DNA of 64,000 nucleotides, from the NCBI RefSeq assembly GCF_019459305.1, contig NZ_JAIBES010000063.1, forward strand, positions 1 through 64,000, read 5' to 3'. Of this stretch, positions 1 to 8,906 are shown piece by piece. The stretch comes from Sphingopyxis sp. (lineage in GTDB: Bacteria; Pseudomonadota; Alphaproteobacteria; Sphingomonadales; Sphingomonadaceae). The stretch's first letter is position 1; each line of letters starts with the position of its first letter. A model generated the notes under the pieces. The model did no database searches. It had not been told where the DNA came from and saw only the letters and a program-made list of their open reading frames with translations. Made by a program: the position numbers and the translations under genes.

Positions 1-308
1 GGTCGAGGCCACCGAATCGGGGTTGCGCCGGGCGGGAGCCCGCTTCAAGGGGGGGGGGGGCCGCGAGCAGCGAGCCGGCAGCCCCGATCACCCGCCACAA
101 GCCACCGCCAAACACAGCAAAAACCCCAAACACCAAAACCCCGCCGTCGCCCCCGCTAAGGGGGGGGCCGCTATCGGTTTACTCTGTGACGCGGGGATAG
201 GCCGCTTGCGGTCGCCGCCTTCGCGGGGGCGAAGGTAAGGCGAACGGCACCTTACCACCCCAAAGCACGTCGGCTCGTGGACTGGTCACCTAAACAGTCA
301 GAAAATTC
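1..308. other. Gene-poor left edge with G12 tract and palindromic repeats
   Basis: No gene can be assigned with confidence. All three forward frames are open from the left edge; frame 2 begins VEATESGLRRAGARFK, which looks like the tail of a protein, and then runs into a 12-base G homopolymer (49-60). Past that tract the translation is low-complexity and crosses palindromic GC repeats, so any real gene probably ends near or just after the G run. The rest holds the repeats listed separately and about 70 bases next to the helicase stop in which I see nothing. Confidence 0.5.
146..237. repeat. Palindromic GC-rich intergenic repeats (family A)
   Basis: Two short hairpins lie here. The first (146-177) has the form GTCGCCCCCGC, a short loop, a G-rich arm and then CCGCTA. 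The second (about 217-234) is a 7-bp stem CCTTCGC/GCGAAGG around a GGGG loop. The first unit recurs with the same flanking letters at 12341-12432 and 32668-32760, always between genes, which is what marks it as a dispersed repeat of REP type. Confidence 0.55.
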
Positions 309-1718
309 TCAGCTACCAAAACCGACCGACAGGAAATCCGGCATTGGGCCGTTCCAGCCATCATCGGGACCGTCCTGATCGTCGCGGCGCGGCGCGGGCG
401 TCGGTTTCGGCGTAGCAGCTGCTTTGCGATCAGCGCGCGGTTTGGGTGTCTTTGCGGAGGCTGCTTTGGGCTCGTCGACCGGTTTCGCTACAGCCTTGTC
501 CGCCTTCGCCGCGCCCCGGCCGCGTCCGCCACGTTCCGAACGCGCGCGACGGGGCTTTTCTTCGGCTTCGCTGGGCGCTGCGGGGGCAGGTTCAGCCGCC
601 GCCGCTTCGACGCCATGAACCGGAATCTTGTATCCGGTCAGCTTCTGAATGCTGTCGATCGCTTCGTCATCCGACGGTGTCACCAGCGTGAAGGCGCGCC
701 CCTGTGCGCCCGCGCGACCGGTGCGCCCGATGCGGTGGACATAGTCGTCGGGGTGCCAAGGTGCGTCGAAGTTGAACACATGGCTGACACCTTTGACGTC
801 GAGCCCGCGCGCCGCGACGTCCGATGCGACCAGGATATTGATCGTGCCGTTCTTGAACCGGTCGAGTTCTGCGGTGCGGCTCGACTGGTCCATGTCGCCC
901 TGGATCTCCCCCGCGCTATAGCCCGAACGCTGGAGCACCTTCGCGAGTTCGCGCACCGTCGTCTTACGGTTGCAAAAGATGATGGCGGTGTGAACCTTCT
1001 CGGATTCGATCAGGCTGCGCAGCGTGTCGCGCTTGCCGCGTTCGGACGTCTTGACCAGAAACTGCTCGATATTCTCGTTGCGGCTCGCGGGGCGTGCGAC
1101 TTCGACCGTCTTCGGGTTCGACAGGAACTTGTCGGCCAGCCGCTTGATCGGCGCCGGCATGGTTGCGGAAAACAGCAAGGTCTGACGGTTCGCGGGCAGC
1201 TTGGTGCAGATATTCTCGATATCGGGAATGAACCCCATATCGAGCATGCGGTCGGCTTCGTCGATTACCAGCAAATTGCACCCGGTGAGCAAAATCTTGC
1301 CACGCTCGAACAGATCCATCAGGCGGCCCGGCGTAGCGATCAGAACGTCTACGCCCTTTTCGAGCGCCTTGACCTGATCACCCATCTGGACCCCGCCGAT
1401 CAGCAGGGCCATCGACAACTTGTGATACTTGCCATATTTTTCGAAATTCTCAGCCACCTGCGCCGCGAGCTCGCGCGTCGGCGCGAGGATCAGCGAGCGC
1501 GGCATCCGCGCACGGGCGCGGCCGTGGGCAAGGATATCGATCATCGGCAGCACGAACGACGCGGTCTTTCCGGTGCCGGTCTGGGCAATGCCAATGATGT
1601 CGCGCATCATCAGAACCGAGGGGATGACTCCCGCCTGGATCGGGGTCGCTTCGTCATAGCCCGACTCGTCGATGGCGCGTAAAAGTTCGTCGGAAAGGCC
1701 GATCTCGGCAAATTTCAT
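309..1718 (-). CDS. DEAD-box ATP-dependent RNA helicase
   Basis: This 469-residue protein unwinds or remodels RNA using ATP in the cytoplasm. The Q motif is at Gln28 (ATPIQ), Walker A is AQTGTGKT at 45-52, and motif II is VIDEAD near residue 155. An SAT motif follows in the helicase core, and the motif VI HRIGRTGRAG lies near 330. The last ~100 residues are a basic Ala/Pro/Lys/Arg-rich tail with no domain, as in RhlE-like helicases, where such tails bind RNA or partners. The start ATG begins the conserved MKFAEIGLSDEL. The gene stands alone with no obvious operon partner. The helicase call is firm; the RhlE subgroup is inferred. Confidence 0.93.
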   Translation of the reverse strand: MKFAEIGLSDELLRAIDESGYDEATPIQAGVIPSVLMMRDIIGIAQTGTGKTASFVLPMIDILAHGRARARMPRSLILAPTRELAAQVAENFEKYGKYHKLSMALLIGGVQMGDQVKALEKGVDVLIATPGRLMDLFERGKILLTGCNLLVIDEADRMLDMGFIPDIENICTKLPANRQTLLFSATMPAPIKRLADKFLSNPKTVEVARPASRNENIEQFLVKTSERGKRDTLRSLIESEKVHTAIIFCNRKTTVRELAKVLQRSGYSAGEIQGDMDQSSRTAELDRFKNGTINILVASDVAARGLDVKGVSHVFNFDAPWHPDDYVHRIGRTGRAGAQGRAFTLVTPSDDEAIDSIQKLTGYKIPVHGVEAAAAEPAPAAPSEAEEKPRRARSERGGRGRGAAKADKAVAKPVDEPKAASAKTPKPRADRKAAATPKPTPAPRRDDQDGPDDGWNGPMPDFLSVGFGS

Positions 1719-1839
1719 AAGATTATCATGTCCGGAAAAAGAGGTGACGCTCAGCCTTCCACGCAGGCGGCGCTCCGCGGGCCTTGGGCAAATAGCGATG
1801 AAAAGTCAAGAAATGGCGACGAAAAGCGCGATTAGTCGC

Positions 1840-2364
1840 CTAATCCTCGTCGGGCACCGGAACCATCAGCCGAAACTTATCGATCTCGCACTTGGCGCCG
1901 GTCCGCGCGTGGATCTGGTCGCGATCCTCGCAAAGCTTCCCGTCCTTGCTGCCCTGCATGTAAAAGCCCGCGTAAAAGTCGAGCGCGCGGCACCCGCGAT
2001 TAAGCTGCGCGCGCAGCCGCTGCTTCTGCCGCGTGATGATGTCGATGCTGTCGCGCTGGGCCGCCTGCATCCCCATGATATTGCGCATCGCCACGCATTT
2101 GGGCGCCTTTTTCTCTTTCCACACGATCGGGATTTCGGTCGCCCGCCGCGACGGCATCGGTCCCGCGGCAAAATTATTGAGCTGCGAACGCTGCGCTGGA
2201 ACGCGGATGATCAGCTGCTGCTCGATCACCACTTGCCAGAAGGACGTAATCTGCTCGGGCGTCGGCGCGGTCAGCGCAACCAGCGGTTCAGGTGCCGCGA
2301 CAGTCGGCAGGGCGTCGGCGGCAGGCGCCGCCGCGGCAAACCACAGGACAAAGGCGTTCAGCAC
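1840..2364 (-). CDS. Small exported protein of unknown function
   Basis: The frame is open from 2430, but a GTG at 2364 is preferred. It is preceded by AGGAG about 13 bases upstream and starts a convincing signal peptide (VLNAFVLWFAAAAPAADA) with an Ala-x-Ala type cleavage site. The mature part, about 155 residues, has two pairs of Cys-containing segments (APKCVAMRNI, LNRGCRAL, KLCEDRD, GAKCEID), which suggests a periplasmic protein with two disulfides. I do not recognise the family. It lies downstream of nothing on its strand and is divergent from the FAD oxidase gene. Confidence 0.7.
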   Translation of the reverse strand: MLNAFVLWFAAAAPAADALPTVAAPEPLVALTAPTPEQITSFWQVVIEQQLIIRVPAQRSQLNNFAAGPMPSRRATEIPIVWKEKKAPKCVAMRNIMGMQAAQRDSIDIITRQKQRLRAQLNRGCRALDFYAGFYMQGSKDGKLCEDRDQIHARTGAKCEIDKFRLMVPVPDED

Positions 2365-2500
2365 AGCCGCGCGATCGCTCCTGTGGTATCCTGAAAATAA
2401 ATGCTGCCCACCCGTCGCTCCCGCGTCCATAGTCGCTGGACGAAAACCTGATATTCATCCAACGCTCGCTTTAACAGCCATGATTGAACATCAAATGAAC

Positions 2501-2506
2501 TATAAT
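2501..2506 (+). promoter_or_regulatory. Possible -10 element upstream of the FAD oxidase
   Basis: A perfect TATAAT sits 48 bases before the oxidase start in a locally A/T-rich stretch, which is unusual in this GC-rich sequence. No good -35 hexamer lies 17 bases upstream (a TTGAAC lies too close, with an 11-base spacer), so the promoter call is tentative. Confidence 0.25.
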
Positions 2507-2553
2507 TGTTTTCCTGCCCACAGGCGGTCGAACGCATTCGCGGGTGACCCGGC

Positions 2554-3978
2554 ATGACGCGAGCGCCATCGCCTGCGCTGCTCGGCGCACTTGCGCAGCT
2601 TCTGGGGCCAAAGGGATACACCACCGACGCTGACATCATGGCGCCCTGGCTGACCGACTGGCGCGGTAAATATACCGGACGCGCCGCGGCGATGCTGTCG
2701 CCAGGCTCAACCGAACAGGTCGCTGCCATCGTGCGCCTGTGCGCGGAGGCAGAGGTGGCGCTGGTGCCGCAGGGCGGCAACAGCGGCATGGTCGGCGGCG
2801 CCACCCCCGACGTCGGCGGCAACCAGCTGTTACTAAGTCTGCGCCGAATGAACCGGGTACGCAGCATCGACACTGCAGCGCGGAGTGCGGTAGCGGAGGC
2901 TGGGGTGATCCTCGAAACCTTCCATCACGAAGCGCTCACCCACGGCCTGCGTTTCCCCCTGACCCTCGGCGGCAAGGGTTCGGCGACGATCGGCGGCCTT
3001 GTGTCGACCAACGCGGGCGGCACCCAGGTTCTGCGTCACGGCACGATGCGCGCGCTGGTCGCGGGGATCGAGGCGGTACTGCCCGATGGCAGCACCTTCG
3101 ACGGCCTCGCGCCGCTCAAGAAGGACAACCGGGGTTACGACCTGCGGCACCTTCTCTGCGGCGCCGAGGGAACGCTGGGCATCGTCACTGCCGCGACCCT
3201 CCATCTCGTCCCCGCCGCAGCCGCGCGGCGTACCGCGTGGATCGCGATCGATACGCCCCACCGCGCGCTCCTTCTGCTCCGCCAGCTCGACGCCAGCATC
3301 GGGCGCGAACTCGAAGGGTTCGAGATTATTCCGCACGGCTGCCTCGATGCCGTGCTGCGCCACATCCCGCAGACCCGCGCGCCGATCGCCGCCGAGCATC
3401 CCTGGTATGTGCTCGCCGAACTGGCAGGCGTGAACGATCAGGAGCTTGGGGATGCCTTGGAGCGCGAACTCGCCGCGGCGCTCGACGCCGGGCTGATCCG
3501 CGACGTCGTGCTCGCCAAGAACGACCGCGAGAGCGACGATTTCTGGCGCCTGCGCGATTCCATCTCTGAAGCCGAGCGTGCCGAGGGACCGGCACTGCAG
3601 CATGACGTCAGCGTCCCCGTCGACCTGATGCCGACCTTCATCGCCGACAATCCGGCACGGCTGACTGCGGCGTTCCCTGGCGCCCGCGCTCTATCGTTCG
3701 GGCATCTGGGCGACGGAAATGACCATCACCACGCCCCGCCGCCCGGCGGCGCCGACGGTCCGGCGTGGCTCGCAAAGCATGGCACTGCGGTCAGTCGGCT
3801 GGTCTATGCGCACGTCATCGAACTTGGCGGCTCGATCTCGGCCGAACATGGCATCGGGCAGATGAAGCGCGATGTCCTCGCCGAACTCGACAGCCCGGCG
3901 CGGCTGGCAGCGCTGCGCGGGATCAAGGCCGGTCTCGACCCGGCAGGCCTCTTCAATCCGGGCAAGCTGATCGCCTGA
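2554..3978 (+). CDS. FAD-linked 2-hydroxyacid oxidase/dehydrogenase
   Basis: The 474-residue protein belongs to the vanillyl-alcohol oxidase/PCMH flavoprotein family that oxidises D-2-hydroxyacids such as D-lactate, glycolate or D-2-hydroxyglutarate. The FAD-binding half includes PQGGNSGMVGGATP (about 70-84), GSATIGGLVSTNAGG (about 145) and GAEGTLGIVT (about 205). The C-terminal cap has SFGHLGDGN, equivalent to the metal/substrate His region, and ISAEHGIGQMK followed by DPAGLFNPGKL at the end, the usual terminus of the GlcD/D2HGDH group. The substrate cannot be read from sequence. There are no Fe-S partner subunits next to it, so it probably acts alone and passes electrons to a quinone or ETF. 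Confidence 0.88.
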   Translation: MTRAPSPALLGALAQLLGPKGYTTDADIMAPWLTDWRGKYTGRAAAMLSPGSTEQVAAIVRLCAEAEVALVPQGGNSGMVGGATPDVGGNQLLLSLRRMNRVRSIDTAARSAVAEAGVILETFHHEALTHGLRFPLTLGGKGSATIGGLVSTNAGGTQVLRHGTMRALVAGIEAVLPDGSTFDGLAPLKKDNRGYDLRHLLCGAEGTLGIVTAATLHLVPAAAARRTAWIAIDTPHRALLLLRQLDASIGRELEGFEIIPHGCLDAVLRHIPQTRAPIAAEHPWYVLAELAGVNDQELGDALERELAAALDAGLIRDVVLAKNDRESDDFWRLRDSISEAERAEGPALQHDVSVPVDLMPTFIADNPARLTAAFPGARALSFGHLGDGNDHHHAPPPGGADGPAWLAKHGTAVSRLVYAHVIELGGSISAEHGIGQMKRDVLAELDSPARLAALRGIKAGLDPAGLFNPGKLIA

Positions 3979-4089
3979 CCCTCTCCCGCCTCTTACCATC
4001 GCCCCCTTGCGCCGCGCGGCGCAGGTCAATAAGGCGCGCTGTTATCTTATGCGTCCCGGCTGGTCGGGACACCCTACCGGAGTTTTATC

Positions 4090-4869
4090 ATGGCCACTGT
4101 GCCCGCCCCTGCCAACCTGCCGCTTTTCTACAAGGATCTGTTGCCGCTTTCGAGCGTGGATCACGCCGATTTCCACGCCCGTTCGCTGGACAACGCCGAT
4201 TTCCTCGTCAACCAGCATGCGGTTCCGCTGACGTCGGACGAATTTGTGTCGGCTTGCCGCCATTATCCGATCGTCTTTTCGGCGGGTGATAATCCGGTGC
4301 CGCTGGCGCTGATGGGCCTGAACGAAGGCGTCAACACGTTCGTCGATGATCAAGGGAAGCTGGTCAATCCCGTTTATGTTCCGGCCTATATCCGTCGCTA
4401 TCCGTTCCTGCTCGCGCGCCTGCAGCCGGATTCGGATGAGCTGTCGCTGTGCTTCGACCCGACCTCGGGCGCCGTCGGAAAGTTCGACGAAGGCGACGCG
4501 ATGTTCGAAAATGGCCAGCCGACCGCACCCGTTCAGGCGATCCTCGAATTCTGCAAAATGTTCGAAGAAGCCGGGCAGCGCACGGGTGCCTTCATGGATG
4601 AGCTGAAAAAGGCGGACCTGCTGATGGAAGGCGAAGTCAGCATTCAGCAGGAAGGCAATGACAAGCCCTACGTGTATCGCGGCTTCCAGATGGTGGACGA
4701 AAACAAGCTGCGTGAGCTGCGCGGCGATGTCCTGCGCAAAATGATGCAAAACGGCATCCTGGCGTTGATCTTCGCCCATCTTTTCTCGCTTCAGCTGATG
4801 CGCGAGGTTTTCGCCGAGCAGGTAAAAGCCGGCAAGGTGCCCGAGTATCAGGAAATTCCGACAGTCTGA
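4090..4869 (+). CDS. SapC family protein
   Basis: This 259-residue protein matches the SapC family, named after an S-layer-associated protein and common in sphingomonads and caulobacters. Recognisable blocks are the N-terminal PLFYKDLLPLSSVDHADF, the central YPIVFSAGDNPVPLALMGL, and a middle segment with YVPAYIRRYPFLLA. There is no signal peptide or membrane segment, so it appears cytoplasmic. A GGAG Shine-Dalgarno sits 8 bases before the ATG. Its biochemical role is not established. The cytochrome b561 gene follows after 5 bases, so they are probably co-transcribed, though this does not settle the function. Confidence 0.85.
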   Translation: MATVPAPANLPLFYKDLLPLSSVDHADFHARSLDNADFLVNQHAVPLTSDEFVSACRHYPIVFSAGDNPVPLALMGLNEGVNTFVDDQGKLVNPVYVPAYIRRYPFLLARLQPDSDELSLCFDPTSGAVGKFDEGDAMFENGQPTAPVQAILEFCKMFEEAGQRTGAFMDELKKADLLMEGEVSIQQEGNDKPYVYRGFQMVDENKLRELRGDVLRKMMQNGILALIFAHLFSLQLMREVFAEQVKAGKVPEYQEIPTV

Positions 4870-4874
4870 GAGGC

Positions 4875-5438
4875 ATGACCGCGATGGCCACCTTGGCAGA
4901 AACCACCGGCACCGCCGGACCGCGTTACACCAGGGTGGCCATCTGGCTTCACTGGCTGATCGGCCTGGCGGTCATCGCCAATATCGGCCTGGCCATGTTG
5001 ACCGAGGGTTTGCCGCGCGAAACGCAGCGCGCTGCGATGGATGCGCACAAGGCGTTGGGCATCACCGTGCTGGCGTTGACCGTCATTCGCATCGCGTGGC
5101 GGCTTGGCCACCGTCCCCCACCCCTGCCTGCCACGATTGGGACGTGGCAGCGGTTGCTGGGCAAGGTCACTCATTTCCTCTTCTATGCGCTACTGATCCT
5201 GCTGCCGCTATCAGGCTGGGTGTGGATGTCCGCGGCAGGGCGACCAATCGATTTCTTTGGCCTTTTCGCCGTCCCGGTGATTGTCGCGCCGAACGAAGGT
5301 CTGGCCGACGTAATGCACGACCGCCACGAGGTGTTGGGGTTGACCATGCTGGCACTCGCCGCAGTTCATATTCTCGCCGCGCTGAAACATCAGTTTATTG
5401 ACCGGACCGGACTGCTCGGGCGGCTGAATCCCTTTTGA
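4875..5438 (+). CDS. Cytochrome b561 family protein
   Basis: A 187-residue integral membrane protein with four hydrophobic helices. The His residues expected to ligate two b hemes are visible in IWLHWLIG, DAHKALGI, KVTHFLFY and AAVHILAAL, plus HDRHEVLG. Members carry electrons between quinol and periplasmic or membrane partners, such as superoxide or small redox proteins. A second in-frame ATG at 4884 has better spacing from GAGAGG than the first ATG, so the true start may be three codons in. It follows the SapC gene by 5 bases. Confidence 0.88.
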   Translation: MTAMATLAETTGTAGPRYTRVAIWLHWLIGLAVIANIGLAMLTEGLPRETQRAAMDAHKALGITVLALTVIRIAWRLGHRPPPLPATIGTWQRLLGKVTHFLFYALLILLPLSGWVWMSAAGRPIDFFGLFAVPVIVAPNEGLADVMHDRHEVLGLTMLALAAVHILAALKHQFIDRTGLLGRLNPF

Positions 5439-5458
5439 CGCACGCCTCTGCCGCGACG

Positions 5459-5668
5459 TCAAAAATCGACGGCGACGCCCTTGAGTTCCCAGTCACCATA
5501 GCGCACCGGGTTGCGGCCGCCGGGTTGATCCTCGGCCTTTTCTTCGCGGATCGGCGCCGGGAGTGGTACCGGGTCGTTGGTCCAGTCGGCAGGCGCCCTG
5601 ACATGCGCCGGGCGCTTTGCTGCGCGCGGCGTGCCGCCAATGGTTTCTGTTTCGCTTCGTTCAGTCAT
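5459..5668 (-). CDS. DUF1674 / SDHAF4-like succinate dehydrogenase assembly factor
   Basis: A short reverse-strand gene of 69 residues starting MTERSETE and ending in NPVRYGDWELKGVAVDF. That C-terminal block is the signature of DUF1674, the bacterial counterpart of mitochondrial SDHAF4, which helps flavinated SdhA during assembly of succinate dehydrogenase. The N-terminal part is Pro/Ala-rich and probably disordered. A much longer open frame extends upstream through the rsmB gene, but the ATG at 5668 gives the right size for the family and leaves room for a divergent promoter. No sdh genes are in this window. Confidence 0.85.
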   Translation of the reverse strand: MTERSETETIGGTPRAAKRPAHVRAPADWTNDPVPLPAPIREEKAEDQPGGRNPVRYGDWELKGVAVDF

Positions 5669-5723
5669 AACGCAGATCATATAGGACATTGCATGCATCC
5701 TGCCAGCCTCGCCGAGCATAATC

Positions 5724-7025
5724 ATGGTTGATCGCCCGCGCCGCCCCAAACAGCGCGGGCAGCATGAACCTGACCCCACAGGCACCGCACCGCGCCGCGC
5801 TGCATTGCGCCTGGTCGACGCGGTCCTGCGCCGGGGCGACCCGCTCGACATCGCGATGCACGCCGCGGCGCAGGGACTGACCGGTGCCGACCGCGCCTTT
5901 GCCGTAGCGATCGCGTCCGAAACCTTGCGCTGGATGGTCGACATCGACGCGCTGATCGACAGCGCGACGGCGCAGATCCTGCCCGACGACGTCAAATCAC
6001 GCACCGTGCTGCGGATTGCGCTCGCACAGCTGCTCGTCCTTAAAAGTCCTGCCCATGCCGTCGTGGCGACCGCGCTGCCGCTGGTTGCGGGCGGACCGCG
6101 GCGGCTGGTTCACGCGATCCTCTCGCGCGCGCAGCAGGACGAATGGCAACTCCCCGAACGCGCCACCCTACCGCTGCCCACCGCCGAGCGATGGGCCGAG
6201 CAATGGAGTCTGGCGATGGTCGAAGTCGCTGAGGCGGGCTGGAGCACGCCGCCGCCGATCGACCTCAGCTTCGCCGCCGAACCGGGTGCGGACGAGTGGC
6301 CCGACGCCATCTCACTTGCGCCCCGCCATCGCCGCCTGCCGCGCGGACAGGCGGTCGAGGCGATGCCGGGTTATAGCGAAGGCGGTTGGTGGATTCAGGA
6401 TCTGGCGGCGAGCCTTCCCGCGCGGCTGCTGGGTTCGGGCGGAGGGCGCACCGTGCTCGATCTGTGCGCCGCGCCTGGTGGCAAGACGATGCAGCTGGCA
6501 GCCGCCGGTTGGCGTGTCGTGGCGGTCGATTCCAGCGCCAAGCGCCTCGAACGGCTCAGCGCCAACATGGCGCGCACGGGGCTGGCCGCCGACATCGTGC
6601 AGGCCGACATCCGGTCATGGGCGCCCGCCGCACTTGCCGATGCGGTGCTGCTCGACGCCCCCTGTTCGGCCACCGGTATCTTCCGCCGCCATCCCGACGT
6701 CCTCCACCGGATCGAGCAACGCCAGATCGAGGAGATGGCGGTGCTGCAAACCGAACTTCTCGCCCGCGCCGCGCGCTGGGTCAAACCCGGCGGAACGTTG
6801 ATTTATGCCACCTGCTCGCTGGAGCGGGCCGAGGGTGAGGATCAGGTCGCAACCTTCCTCGATCATCATCCATCCTGGCGCATCGACCCTGTGTGCGCAG
6901 ACGAACTGCCCGACGCCATCGCGCCCAACGCGAACGGTTTTGTTCGCACGCTGCCCGGCGTTCTAAGCGACGCAGGCGGCCTCGACGGCTTCTTCGTCGC
7001 GCGGCTGCGGGCGCCAGCGCAATAG
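5724..7025 (+). CDS. rsmB: 16S rRNA (cytosine-5) methyltransferase RsmB
   Basis: The 433-residue protein methylates a cytosine (C967 in E. coli) of 16S rRNA using S-adenosylmethionine. The first ~150 residues form the NusB-like helical RNA-binding domain typical of RsmB. The methyltransferase half carries the SAM loop LCAAPGGKTMQLAA (about 245), the motif IV catalytic pair DAPCSATGIFRRHPD (about 312) and motif VI YATCSLERAEGEDQ (about 363), giving both conserved Cys residues. It is divergent from the SDHAF4-like gene with 55 bases between starts. Confidence 0.94.
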   Translation: MVDRPRRPKQRGQHEPDPTGTAPRRAALRLVDAVLRRGDPLDIAMHAAAQGLTGADRAFAVAIASETLRWMVDIDALIDSATAQILPDDVKSRTVLRIALAQLLVLKSPAHAVVATALPLVAGGPRRLVHAILSRAQQDEWQLPERATLPLPTAERWAEQWSLAMVEVAEAGWSTPPPIDLSFAAEPGADEWPDAISLAPRHRRLPRGQAVEAMPGYSEGGWWIQDLAASLPARLLGSGGGRTVLDLCAAPGGKTMQLAAAGWRVVAVDSSAKRLERLSANMARTGLAADIVQADIRSWAPAALADAVLLDAPCSATGIFRRHPDVLHRIEQRQIEEMAVLQTELLARAARWVKPGGTLIYATCSLERAEGEDQVATFLDHHPSWRIDPVCADELPDAIAPNANGFVRTLPGVLSDAGGLDGFFVARLRAPAQ

Positions 7026-7053
7026 ATCCCGCCAGCGCCCGCACTCGCACCCG

Positions 7054-8778
7054 TCAAAACACCGCCTTCGGCGCCTCTTCCTTCATCATCGCCGCGCGCA
7101 CCATCGGGATCGGCGGCCCGCCATAGGACAGGAACTCGTCGTGGAACGCCTTCCACTTCGTGCGATCGCCTTTCGTCCAGTCCTCGCGCAGCTTGCGGAT
7201 CATCAGCTTGCCCATCGTGTAATTGAGGTAGAGCGGATCGTAGGTTCCGCGCGCCGCCTGTTGCCGTGCATTGCCTTCGTCCTGAAAACATTGTTCCTTG
7301 AACAGCTTTTCTGAATCGGCGACGGTCATCCCCTTGGTGTGCAGCCCGATCGCCGACAGATAGCGGCAGTTGCGCAGTAGCGCGTTCGACAGCTGCCCGA
7401 CATGCGTCTCGGGATCGCCCTCACCCAGCCCCGCGTCCCACATCATCTCTTCGGTATAATGCGCCCAACCCTCGGCAAAGGCATAGCCAACGAACAGCTT
7501 GCCAAAGATGCTCTCCGCCCGGTTCGAATGGAGGAAATTCAGGAAATGCCCCGGCCACACTTCGTGGACCGAGGTGAACATCAGGTCCTTGCGCCCCGGC
7601 ACGAAATCGGCCTGCGTCTGCTTGTCCCACGCCGGGTCGGGCGGCGAGATGTAATAGACCGACGGGAGGCCCTTTTCATACGGGCCGGGGATGTCGATAT
7701 AGGCGCTGTTCTGCCGGTTGTATGGCGGTGATTCCTCGACCTGCGCCTGCTCGGTGCCGGGGATTGTCACCAGATCCTTTTCGATCAGGAAGGCACGCAG
7801 CGTCGGCAACTGGCGCCGCGCCTCGGCGACCGGGCCGTCGGCGGGCTTGTCGGCGCCCATTTTTTTCATGCAGTCGCCGATCGTCATCCCCGCGGCATAG
7901 GTCGCGCATGCGGCCTTCAGCGCGTCCTGATTGCGCTTGAGGTCGGCCTGCCCGATGCGCTCCAACTCGTCGAGCGGCGTGTCGACTCCCTCGTTGGTCA
8001 GGATCATCTTGGCAAATTTGTCGGCGCCCAGCGCATAGCCGTCGGCGGTTCCCGGCTGCGACCCGACATATTTCGCCAGATCGGTCATCGCGGCCCCGGC
8101 CTTGGCCGCCGCTTCGTCGAACTGCTTTTGCAGCGCCTCGTCCTTCACCTCTGCGAACGCCGCCTTGGCGTCGCCGGTGTAATAATCGGCAAAGCCGCCG
8201 AACCCGGCGGTGCCATATTTGACGAAGGTCGCGGGCAGCGGCAGCTTCAGATTGGCCTTGATCTGCGCGGCGGCGGCAGGGACTTGCTCGGCATAAGCGA
8301 TAAACGCCTTCATCCGCGTCGTGGCATCGGCATAGGGCCGCGCGATATAGACATTGGGGTCGAGCGCGCCGGTGTAATAGGACGGGTTGCTCGCCGCGAA
8401 ATCGGTGTCGCGCAGGAAGAACAGCTGCCCCTGCGCCACATGCACCAGATAGTCGCGCTCAAACTTTTCGGCTGCGGTCATCTCGCCATCAAAGGCCTTC
8501 GCATCGGCGATCGCCTTTTCGAGGTACGCCGCCTGCTTCTCGATCCCGTCGGGCGACCAGTCGGGCAACTGCCCGTCGAATTCATGCTTGCCCTGATAGA
8601 CCGCAAAGGTCGGGTTGAGCGGGAAATAGCCGGCAAGAAACTGGTCGCGAAATTCGGTCCAGCTTGCCGAGCTCGGCGCGGTGGTGGCGGACTTATTGTC
8701 TGACGCGTTGCAGGCGGTCAGCACCAGCAGCGTCGCGGCCATGGCGGCGCCGCCAAAGCGGGCAAATTTGCGTGTCAT
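7054..8778 (-). CDS. DUF885 family lipoprotein, putative metallopeptidase
   Basis: About 574 residues from the chosen ATG. That start is preceded by GGGAGA and begins a lipoprotein signal, MTRKFARFGGAAMAATLLVLTAC, with an LTAC lipobox. Upstream in-frame codons would give an unlikely 35-residue extension. The C-terminal half contains HEVWPGHFLNF, followed by AFAEGWAHYTEEMM, the metal-site signature of DUF885. This family is distantly related to thermolysin-fold carboxypeptidases and presumably hydrolyses peptides in the periplasm. It is divergent from the MFS gene and convergent with rsmB. Confidence 0.88.
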   Translation of the reverse strand: MTRKFARFGGAAMAATLLVLTACNASDNKSATTAPSSASWTEFRDQFLAGYFPLNPTFAVYQGKHEFDGQLPDWSPDGIEKQAAYLEKAIADAKAFDGEMTAAEKFERDYLVHVAQGQLFFLRDTDFAASNPSYYTGALDPNVYIARPYADATTRMKAFIAYAEQVPAAAAQIKANLKLPLPATFVKYGTAGFGGFADYYTGDAKAAFAEVKDEALQKQFDEAAAKAGAAMTDLAKYVGSQPGTADGYALGADKFAKMILTNEGVDTPLDELERIGQADLKRNQDALKAACATYAAGMTIGDCMKKMGADKPADGPVAEARRQLPTLRAFLIEKDLVTIPGTEQAQVEESPPYNRQNSAYIDIPGPYEKGLPSVYYISPPDPAWDKQTQADFVPGRKDLMFTSVHEVWPGHFLNFLHSNRAESIFGKLFVGYAFAEGWAHYTEEMMWDAGLGEGDPETHVGQLSNALLRNCRYLSAIGLHTKGMTVADSEKLFKEQCFQDEGNARQQAARGTYDPLYLNYTMGKLMIRKLREDWTKGDRTKWKAFHDEFLSYGGPPIPMVRAAMMKEEAPKAVF

Positions 8779-8906
8779 TCGGCTATCTCCCTGGATTTCC
8801 CTGACCCGCTTCTGCCACCCGTGCCGACCGATGGCATCCGTTAATCGACGAACGGCGCCAGCAACGCCACTGGACAGCGGCAAAAAGCGGTTTAGGGCGG
8901 AGCGCG

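Noticed and set aside
615-1682. Long forward frame opposite the helicase gene
   Set aside because: It is the antisense shadow of a clear DEAD-box gene, with no domain or ribosome site of its own.
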